Part shown: positions 1 to 5,681 of the stretch, one piece after another | Position numbering within the stretch: the stretch's first letter is position 1 | Layout of the letters: every line of letters starts with the position of its first letter | DNA from: Cyclobacteriaceae bacterium | GTDB lineage: Bacteria > Bacteroidota > Bacteroidia > Cytophagales > Cyclobacteriaceae | DNA: 7,420 nt | Direction of reading: 5' to 3' | Assembly (NCBI GenBank): GCA_028279155.1 | Contig: JANQST010000253.1 | Location: 1-7,420, forward strand | Translations under genes and position numbers: made by a program | The notes under the pieces: model-generated | Databases searched by the model: none | Told to the model about the DNA's origin: nothing | The model's input: only the letters and a program-made list of their open reading frames with translations

Positions 1-1048
1 ACTCTACCGGAGCTGCTCCTGTTCCGCCTTCACCCCCATCTACTGTAATAAAATCTGGTTTGATTCCCGTCTCTAGCATTGCTTCACAAACCCGAACAAA
101 CTCCTCTTTGGATCCAACGCAAAGCTTAAAACCTACAGGCTTTCCTCCGGAGAGATCACGTAATTTCTTCACAAATTGTAGTAGCCCAAGTTCGCTATCA
201 AAAGCAGAGTGAACGGGTGGAGAAAAAACCATCGTGTGTGGTTGGACTCCCCTGATTTCTGCGATCTCGGGTGTGTTTTTTGAAGCGGGTAAAATTCCTC
301 CGTGACCCGGTTTTGCTCCTTGAGAAAGCTTAACCTCAATCATCTTGACACTTTCAAGTACTGCTTTTTTGGAAAAGTTTTCATCGCTAAAACGCCCATA
401 CTCATCCCTGCAGCCAAAATAACCAGTCCCTATTTGCCAGACCAGGTCACCTCCATGTTCAAGATGAAAAGGGCTAATTGCCCCTTCTCCGGTGTTATGA
501 TAGAAGCACCCTTCTTTTGCTCCCCTGTTTAAGGCCAACACCGCATTCTTGCTTAGAGAGCCATAGCTCATTGCGGATATATTGAAGAGTGCTGCTTCGT
601 ATGGTTGTTTACAATCAGGTCCCCCTACTGTTACACGTTGGTTGTGATCAAGATCCTTGTGATTGATGGCATACATTGAATGTGCCATCCACTCATAACC
701 TGCCTGGTAAACCACTTCTTGTGTACCAAAAGGTGTAGTGTCATTCACCTTTTTAGCTCTTCTATACACCAACGATCGGTAGATTCGATTCAATGGTCTG
801 CCTTCCGTATCCGTTTCCACGAAATACTGCATAATCTCTGGTCGAATCTTTTCAAAGATGTACCTGAGGTTTCCGAGGATAGGGAAATTTCTTCGAATGG
901 CTTGACGCTTGTTGAGCACGTCGTTCAAGCCCATCAGGGCAATCGGTGCTACTAGAATCAAAGACCATAAACCGGGCTGCCAGAAGAACCAAAAAAAGAC
1001 TTCCAGAGCTAAGGCAACAATTAAAAACTTGTAAAAGACGATTCTCAT
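1..1048 (-). CDS. Membrane-anchored FMN-binding glutamate synthase family protein (3' part outside the window)
   Basis: The first 349 residues are visible, read from the ATG at 1048, and the frame stays open to the left edge. Residues 5-41 are strongly hydrophobic and form one hairpin or two membrane segments. The central FMN-binding domain of glutamate synthases follows: NISAMSYGSLS (156-166), HNTGEGAISPFH (184-195), QGAKPGHGG (243-251) and DFITVDGGEGGTGAAPVE (332-349). In true GltB this domain makes glutamate from 2-oxoglutarate and ammonia. Here there is no N-terminal glutaminase (amidotransferase) domain, because the protein starts directly with the membrane anchor. Such stand-alone proteins are common in bacteria, usually about 500-550 residues, and their real substrate is not well established, so I give no gene symbol. 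The start lies 12 bases after the stop of the gene at 1061-1885, which suggests one operon. Family assignment is firm; the reaction is uncertain. Confidence 0.93.
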   Translation of the reverse strand, partial: MRIVFYKFLIVALALEVFFWFFWQPGLWSLILVAPIALMGLNDVLNKRQAIRRNFPILGNLRYIFEKIRPEIMQYFVETDTEGRPLNRIYRSLVYRRAKKVNDTTPFGTQEVVYQAGYEWMAHSMYAINHKDLDHNQRVTVGGPDCKQPYEAALFNISAMSYGSLSKNAVLALNRGAKEGCFYHNTGEGAISPFHLEHGGDLVWQIGTGYFGCRDEYGRFSDENFSKKAVLESVKMIEVKLSQGAKPGHGGILPASKNTPEIAEIRGVQPHTMVFSPPVHSAFDSELGLLQFVKKLRDLSGGKPVGFKLCVGSKEEFVRVCEAMLETGIKPDFITVDGGEGGTGAAPVE

Positions 1049-1060
1049 ACTTAATAAAAG

Positions 1061-1885
1061 TTAACTGAGCTGATTTTTGTAAAATTCAACAACCGTTTGC
1101 ATGAAGTGTTTAACCTCGCTGTATTGATCGCTGGAAGAACTTAATTCAACAGATTCTATTACACCTCCTTGCCAATTCTCGCTAACGATCCATTTTCCTA
1201 TTTCAAGCTCAGGTATTGCTGAATAATCCAGATCAGCATTTCCATCCCATCCATAGATATACAGGTAAGGGTTATCGCAGAGAGAATCAGCTATTGCCCA
1301 TCCTGCCCCAATCGCCTTTTTCTCACCCAACTCGTAATAGGTGCCTGTGTCGAAATGATGCGGCCATATTCGAATATCGGAAGAGATTCCGACAATTTCA
1401 TTTAAATCTCCCATGAGCACATTCGCGTTCGATCGCATATTCAACCATGTCGTTACCAGGTCAAGGTTCAGTTCCTGGAATGGCTGTCCCATATCCACTT
1501 CGTGCTCAGGAACATCATAATGATCAATGTATTTTAACTGATTGTCATCCAACCCTAAACCCCTCAGTTCATTCTTCAACCAATCATAAATCTCATCTTT
1601 TAGTTTACCGGCTAGTTTGCATATGGATTGTGCTTCCTCTCCTGAATCAATCTCAAATTGCCAATCAGGAATATTTAAGTTTAGGGAAAAGCTTGTTGAT
1701 ATATCAATTTGTCTTCCTACAATACTTGATTTTTTTGGATCAAATGCCAGGTTAGCGTTACTATCATCGGGCTCATCCGGAAGGTAATTCTTACCAACCA
1801 TTGCGGGAAACTGCGCAGCACGATGAATGTATGCTTCAGTAGTGTTGAGAAGTGACTTATCAAATTCAGCAATGGGGATGTACAT
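1061..1885 (-). CDS. Uncharacterised 274-residue cytosolic protein
   Basis: I do not recognise a named function. The ATG at 1885 is the first start after an in-frame upstream stop, and the intervening codons contain no other ATG. There is no signal peptide or membrane segment. The protein is acidic and rich in Trp and Tyr. The N-terminal half holds a likely helical stretch around residues 83-120. The C-terminal half carries the most motif-like parts: IRIWPHHFDTGTYY (171-184), GAGWAIADSLCDNPYLYIYGW (193-213) and GKWIVSENWQGGV (230-242). The paired histidines with a following aspartate (177, 178, 180) could bind metal, but this is only inference. The overall look, with aromatic strands ending in a WPHHFD-type segment, resembles uncharacterised conserved proteins of Bacteroidota. 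It precedes the FMN glutamate synthase-like gene by 12 bases, so the pair is probably transcribed together. The gene is real by length and by protein-like composition. Confidence 0.85.
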   Translation of the reverse strand: MYIPIAEFDKSLLNTTEAYIHRAAQFPAMVGKNYLPDEPDDSNANLAFDPKKSSIVGRQIDISTSFSLNLNIPDWQFEIDSGEEAQSICKLAGKLKDEIYDWLKNELRGLGLDDNQLKYIDHYDVPEHEVDMGQPFQELNLDLVTTWLNMRSNANVLMGDLNEIVGISSDIRIWPHHFDTGTYYELGEKKAIGAGWAIADSLCDNPYLYIYGWDGNADLDYSAIPELEIGKWIVSENWQGGVIESVELSSSSDQYSEVKHFMQTVVEFYKNQLS

Positions 1886-2004
1886 AGAGGGAATCGGGTT
1901 GGCAATTCTAATGCAGATGCATTTAAGTGATTAAGGTTTGATACCAATTTAAAGAATAAAGAAATAAGATTGTCAGGTTCACGATCTTTATTGAAGCATA
2001 CTCC

Positions 2005-2012
2005 TATTTTTG
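2005..2012 (+). promoter_or_regulatory. Candidate -7 promoter element of tyrS (TATTTTTG)
   Basis: TATTTTTG matches the Bacteroidota sigma -7 consensus TAnnTTTG exactly and ends 16 bases before the tyrS ATG. Transcription would start roughly 8-12 bases before the start codon, leaving a very short leader. No TTG-type -33 element sits at the usual 17-23 base spacing; the nearest TTGs (1970-1972 and 1991-1993) are too far and too close. The call therefore rests on the -7 box and its position only. Confidence 0.35.
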
Positions 2013-2028
2013 CAGCCTTACCGATCCA

Positions 2029-3315
2029 ATGGAAATGAAAGATTTCGTAGAAGAACTGAAATGGCGTGGAATGGTCCACGATATAATGCCAGGCACTCAA
2101 GAAGAGCTAAACAAGGGTATGACGTCTGCTTATATTGGTTTTGACCCAACGGCAGATTCTCTTCACATAGGCAACCTTGTTCAGATCATGACGCTTGTCC
2201 ATTTTCAACGATCGAGGCACAAGCCAATTGCACTTGTGGGTGGAGCCACGGGAATGGTGGGTGACCCTTCGGGAAAATCGCAGGAGCGAAATCTATTGGA
2301 CGAAGAGACGCTAAACCATAACCTAAGCTGCGTCAAAAAGCAGCTTGAAAAGTTTCTTGATTTTTCCGGCAACAATGCCGCAGAGGTTGTCAACAATTTT
2401 GATTGGTTTAAATCCTTCGGCTTTCTTGATTTTATCCGGGATGTCGGTAAGCATATCACGGTGAATTATATGATGTCCAAAGACTCAGTAAAATCTCGCC
2501 TGGAGTCCGGGCTCTCATTCACCGAATTCTCTTATCAACTCGTGCAGGGTTATGATTTCTATCATTTATGGAAAACCAAAGGCGTAAAACTGCAGCTGGG
2601 CGGATCTGATCAATGGGGAAACATTGTGACGGGAACCGAACTCATTCGAAGGAAGGATGCCGGTGAAGCTTTTGCTATGACAACTCCCCTAATCAAGAAG
2701 GCGGATGGTTCAAAATTTGGAAAATCCGAGGGTGGAAACATATGGTTGGATGCAGAACGAACTTCGCCATACAAATTCTACCAATACTGGTTGAATGCAT
2801 CTGATGAAGACGTTGAAAACTTCATCAAGATCTTCAGTTTGAAAGACAAAGAAGAACTTGAAGGATTAATTAAGGAGCATCAAGAAGCTCCGCATATGCG
2901 TTTGCTTCAACGCACACTTGCCGAGGAGATTACCGAACGCGTGCATTCGAAAGAAGAGCTGGATACAGCCATCAAGGCATCCTCGATACTATTTGGAAAA
3001 TCAACTACTGAGGATCTTGCTTCTATTGATGAAAAGACCTTGCTACAAGTATTTGAAGGAGTACCGCAAGCAGAGATAAGTAAAAGCCAATTGGATGCCT
3101 GCGAGAATGTGACAGACCTGCTTAGTGAAGCAACTGGCGGGATCATTTTCCCATCCAAGGGGGAAGCCCGACGCATGATCAAAGGCGGAGGAGTGAGCGT
3201 CAATAAGATGAAACTCGAATCTGCCGAACAGAACGCTTCATTTGACCTGTTGCAGGATAAATATTTGTTAGCTCAAAAAGGGAAAAAGAATTACTACCTG
3301 ATTCGTGTGAATTAG
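2029..3315 (+). CDS. tyrS: Tyrosyl-tRNA synthetase (TyrRS)
   Basis: This class I aminoacyl-tRNA synthetase charges tRNA-Tyr with tyrosine using ATP in the cytosol. At 428 residues it is complete and of normal bacterial length (about 420). The Rossmann catalytic domain has YIGFDPTADSLHIGN (35-49), where HIGN is the HIGH signature, and GGATGMVGDPSGK (71-83). The tyrosine-pocket residues Y169, Q173 and D176 sit in YQLVQGYD, and Q195 sits in GGSDQWGN, matching the residues known from the Geobacillus enzyme. KFGKS (229-233) is the KMSKS loop. The C-terminal S4 RNA-binding domain is clear at about 365-425, with FPSKGEARRMIKGGGVSVN (374-392). An ATG codon at residue 3 is an alternative start, but the one chosen is the first in frame after the -7 element. 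It diverges from the gene at 1061-1885 and converges with the transporter at 3312-4391. Confidence 0.98.
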   Translation: MEMKDFVEELKWRGMVHDIMPGTQEELNKGMTSAYIGFDPTADSLHIGNLVQIMTLVHFQRSRHKPIALVGGATGMVGDPSGKSQERNLLDEETLNHNLSCVKKQLEKFLDFSGNNAAEVVNNFDWFKSFGFLDFIRDVGKHITVNYMMSKDSVKSRLESGLSFTEFSYQLVQGYDFYHLWKTKGVKLQLGGSDQWGNIVTGTELIRRKDAGEAFAMTTPLIKKADGSKFGKSEGGNIWLDAERTSPYKFYQYWLNASDEDVENFIKIFSLKDKEELEGLIKEHQEAPHMRLLQRTLAEEITERVHSKEELDTAIKASSILFGKSTTEDLASIDEKTLLQVFEGVPQAEISKSQLDACENVTDLLSEATGGIIFPSKGEARRMIKGGGVSVNKMKLESAEQNASFDLLQDKYLLAQKGKKNYYLIRVN

Positions 3316-4391
3316 CCTTCTTTAGGCAGTGTCTTTCTTTCCATTAGTCGGACCATCACTTTGGCATCCGAAACATGTTCAATGATCACTTTGAAAAGGA
3401 AGGTCAATGGAACGGCTAAGAGCATTCCAGCGGTGCCCCACATCCAGGCCCAAAAAACAAATCCGAATAACACTGAAACAGTATTGAGCGAGAAGGTACT
3501 ACCCATCAATCGTGGTTCAATCACGTTACCCATAATTAGTTGGATTCCTTCCAGGCAGACGAAAAGGAAAAGTACCTGAGGCACACTGTCAAACTCGATG
3601 ATCCCCAACACAATTGGCGGGATGATGGCCACAATGGATCCAAGGTAAGGAATGTAGTTTAAGACAAATGCCAGGAATCCCCAAAGCAACGCATAGTCAA
3701 TACCAAAAAACCAACAGATCAACCCAACACATATACCTGTTATTAAACTCACAAGCGTTTTTACCTTAATGTACGAGCTGACGGAATCTTTTATCCTGTT
3801 AAAGGTCTTGAGTGTTTCTTCTTCCTCCTTAGCTGTTCCGGAAACAATGTAGGTGATGGTGTTATCGTATTGCGTAATGGCACCAAGTAAACCAGCAAAA
3901 TACAGAATGGTCATCAACAACGATGCTGAAATCCCGCTGATGGCATTTACAAATGAGCCGGATGCTGACCAGAAAGAGCCGGATTGTAAGATCTCAGCAA
4001 CACCATCCCGCAGCTCTCCTTCTTGGAAAGTGATTCCAAAATAAGAAGTATATGAATTGATGAATGGTCGCAGGTCATTGGAAATGCTATCAAGAATCGT
4101 ATCACTATTTTGGATAAAAGCCTGCACCACGTTGTAGATACCAAACCCAATGAAGAAAAAGACCACCATTGTAGACAAGGTCGTCAGCGCAATACTCATG
4201 TTCACAGAAAGGAATCTCCTGAAGAGATTAACAAGTGGCTGAAATAGCACAGCAAAGAATAATGCGAAAAAAAGTGGAATCAGGAGGTCCGACAATTCTC
4301 GCATCAAATAGAGCACAGTGATTCCAAGAAAGATTGACATGATTGCCTTGATGTGTCGTAAGGATCGCTCGGTCTCTGATTCAATGCTCAT
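3312..4391 (-). CDS. AI-2E family (UPF0118/PerM-type) transporter
   Basis: A 359-residue polytopic inner-membrane protein of the AI-2E family, whose members include TqsA (autoinducer-2 export) and Na+/H+ antiporter-like relatives. The substrate cannot be told from sequence. About eight membrane segments are visible, roughly at residues 15-30, 35-52, 66-92, 148-172, 208-229, 232-262, 270-290 and 303-332. A polar extracytoplasmic-like loop lies between the third and fourth (93-147). The family signatures are all in the C-terminal half: LNYIPYLGSIVAIIPP (244-259), GNVIEPRLMG (288-297) and LLAVPLT (324-330). Length is normal for the family. The ATG at 4391 follows an AT-rich 63-base divergent spacer shared with the lipoprotein gene. 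Its TAA stop overlaps the tyrS TAG on the other strand. Confidence 0.95.
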   Translation of the reverse strand: MSIESETERSLRHIKAIMSIFLGITVLYLMRELSDLLIPLFFALFFAVLFQPLVNLFRRFLSVNMSIALTTLSTMVVFFFIGFGIYNVVQAFIQNSDTILDSISNDLRPFINSYTSYFGITFQEGELRDGVAEILQSGSFWSASGSFVNAISGISASLLMTILYFAGLLGAITQYDNTITYIVSGTAKEEEETLKTFNRIKDSVSSYIKVKTLVSLITGICVGLICWFFGIDYALLWGFLAFVLNYIPYLGSIVAIIPPIVLGIIEFDSVPQVLFLFVCLEGIQLIMGNVIEPRLMGSTFSLNTVSVLFGFVFWAWMWGTAGMLLAVPLTFLFKVIIEHVSDAKVMVRLMERKTLPKEG

Positions 4392-4454
4392 TGTTGCAAA
4401 ATAATCTATTTACACAGAAACCCTTTATTTTTATGTAAAACAAACCACTCAACC

Positions 4455-5030
4455 ATGAAGAACCTCATTCTCCCATCTCTGCTTCTATCTTTTCTACTAA
4501 GCTGCACCGGACAAGAAATTCCCAACAAGGAACTTCAGATCAAAAATGGAGTACTTGCTGCCCCGGAAGATATGCGTGAAGAAGCAACCGTTTTAGGCTT
4601 TGACAAAAACGGAGAAGTAGTCGTAATTCGGGAGGGTCAAAATGAGATTTATTGTCTTGCCGATGATCCCAACAAAGAAGGATTTAGCGTGGCAGCCTAC
4701 CATAAAAGCTTGGAGCCTTTCATGGCTCGAGGGAGAGAGCTAAGAAAACAAGGACTCAATGCGAAAGAGGTCTTCGATCAACGCGAAGAAGATGTAAAAA
4801 GTGGAAACCTGACCATGCCAGATAAAACGATATTGTACATTGCCCGTGGTGATTTAAATGAAGATTCCGGAGAAGTGGAAAATCTTTATACCAGGTACGT
4901 CGTGTACATTCCATACGCTACATCCGAATCTACAGGCATGCCCTTAGAACCTATCGGTCCGGGAAGCCCGTGGATCATGGATCCGGGTACGCATCGTGCC
5001 CATATCATGATAAGCCCGCCTAGGAATTGA
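4455..5030 (+). CDS. Predicted lipoprotein of unknown function (191 residues)
   Basis: Residues 1-16 form a short lysine-started hydrophobic signal peptide, and the lipobox LLSC ends at Cys17, so the protein should be lipidated and anchored in the envelope by signal peptidase II. The mature part is hydrophilic and has one further cysteine (C67). Segments that look conserved are GQNEIYCLADDP (61-72), YHKSLEPFMARGRELRKQG (82-100) and SPWIMDPGTHRAHIMI (171-186). The last is a compact, histidine-bearing C-terminal motif. I have seen similar arrangements in uncharacterised proteins, but I cannot name a domain or activity. The AT-rich stretch before it has an imperfect -7-like box, TATTTTTA at 4426-4433, one mismatch from TAnnTTTG. 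It is monocistronic, since both neighbours lie on the other strand. Confidence 0.88.
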   Translation: MKNLILPSLLLSFLLSCTGQEIPNKELQIKNGVLAAPEDMREEATVLGFDKNGEVVVIREGQNEIYCLADDPNKEGFSVAAYHKSLEPFMARGRELRKQGLNAKEVFDQREEDVKSGNLTMPDKTILYIARGDLNEDSGEVENLYTRYVVYIPYATSESTGMPLEPIGPGSPWIMDPGTHRAHIMISPPRN

Positions 5031-5119
5031 ATTACGAATTAGTGATTGGAAGAGGTTGATTTGTTGGAATCCTATTAGTAATTAGTATCTACTTTGTTCT
5101 ATCTACTTTCCACTTTCTA
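5024..5119. repeat. Degenerate short repeats in the convergent spacer
   Basis: Three short-repeat blocks fill the space between the lipoprotein and the OmpA-like gene. GAATT occurs three times (5024-5028, 5029-5033, 5036-5040). ATTAGTA is a perfect tandem pair (5074-5087). ATCTACTTT occurs twice, 14 bases apart (5087-5095 and 5101-5109), followed by the related ACTTTCTAC, which runs into the stop codon of the OmpA-like gene. On the minus strand the last block reads as GTAGAAAGT/AAAGTAGAT units. Similar AATTACGAATTA and GTAGAAAGTAG runs are, from memory, frequent between genes in Bacteroidota. No GC-rich hairpin terminator is present here. Confidence 0.6.
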
Positions 5120-5566
5120 CTAAAACACCACAGGCCAGAAGATAATATCTACTCGACGGTTCAATCTTCTACCTTCCCAGGTACTGTTGTCAAAAATGGG
5201 ATTGAACTGACCAAAATCTTTGATCTCTATTTGATTCATTTTGAAAGCCGACAACAGCAATTCCTGGATGACTGATTCACTGCGCATCTGTGAGAGCCAT
5301 TCGTTGTAGGCAGCACCGCCAATGTTATCGGTGTGGCTATGAATTGTGATCGTAAAATCCCGAATATTGGGAATGGAGTCTAGCAGGTGATTGAGCTCCA
5401 AAACCTGGGGATCATCTACGTAATAGCTACCACCTCCAAAATAGATGCTTTTGAGGATGTACCCTTTCTTCTCCAGAACTTCTTTTACTGCATCACTCAT
5501 TCCTTCGTTCTGGGCCGAGGCAAACGAGCATAGGCATGCAAAAAAGATGATCGTCAGGTAGCGCAT
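5120..5566 (-). CDS. Secreted single-domain OmpA-like (peptidoglycan-binding) protein
   Basis: A 148-residue envelope protein. The signal peptide is at residues 1-18 or so, ending FASAQ, and probably cut before Gln19. Cys11 and Cys13 are inside the hydrophobic core and do not make a good lipobox. Nearly all of the mature protein is one OmpA C-terminal domain: IHSHTDNIGGAAYNEWLSQM (75-94), then RSESV (95-99), DFGQFNPIFDN (117-127) and EGRRLNRRVDI (131-141). In the family these residues hold the diaminopimelate of peptidoglycan; D80 and R95 are the likely equivalents of the key Asp and Arg. It lacks the beta-barrel or TPR part found in large OmpA proteins, so it is probably a free periplasmic or loosely held protein. 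It diverges from the Asp-box gene by 115 bases and converges on the lipoprotein gene. Confidence 0.93.
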   Translation of the reverse strand: MRYLTIIFFACLCSFASAQNEGMSDAVKEVLEKKGYILKSIYFGGGSYYVDDPQVLELNHLLDSIPNIRDFTITIHSHTDNIGGAAYNEWLSQMRSESVIQELLLSAFKMNQIEIKDFGQFNPIFDNSTWEGRRLNRRVDIIFWPVVF

Positions 5567-5582
5567 CCTAAATAATTACGAC

Positions 5583-5601
5583 AAAACCACGTCACGGTTT
5601 T
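5583..5601. repeat. Small dyad AAAACC-(7)-GGTTTT in a divergent spacer
   Basis: A perfect 6-bp inverted repeat, AAAACC (5583-5588) and GGTTTT (5596-5601) around a 7-base centre, lies 17 bases before the OmpA-like start and about 80 bases before the Asp-box gene. On the minus strand its left arm overlaps a one-mismatch -7-like box (TGGTTTTG at 5582-5589). It could be an operator or chance. It does not follow the end of any gene, so a terminator role is unlikely. Confidence 0.25.
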
Positions 5602-5681
5602 TCACCATTCATCAAGATAATGGTAAATCGAATGGTTTATCCTTTCTAATTTACGACACTTTTCAACTCTAACCCATTCGT

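Noticed and set aside
302..955. Plus-strand open frames of 76 and 91 codons
   Set aside because: They lie opposite the clear glutamate synthase FMN-domain frame, which explains the whole region.
1216..1755. Plus-strand open frames of 66 and 102 codons
   Set aside because: Antisense to the 274-residue gene, with low-complexity Pro/His-rich translations and no family features.
1886..2028. Possible riboswitch or T-box leader before tyrS
   Set aside because: The space is short and AT-rich, the likely promoter box sits 16 bases before the ATG, and no T-box sequence or stable stem was seen.
1717..2100. Minus-strand 127-codon open frame over the starts of two genes
   Set aside because: It overlaps the start of the 274-residue gene and of tyrS, has no recognisable domain, and its composition reads as a shadow of the other frames.
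2205..3203. Minus-strand open frames of 84 and 98 codons inside tyrS
   Set aside because: They are antisense to conserved catalytic and C-terminal TyrRS sequence and have Ser/Pro-rich shadow-like translations.
5031..5119. CRISPR-like array or bidirectional hairpin terminator
   Set aside because: The repeat units are only 5-9 bases and have no regular spacers; no GC-rich stem with a T-run is present.
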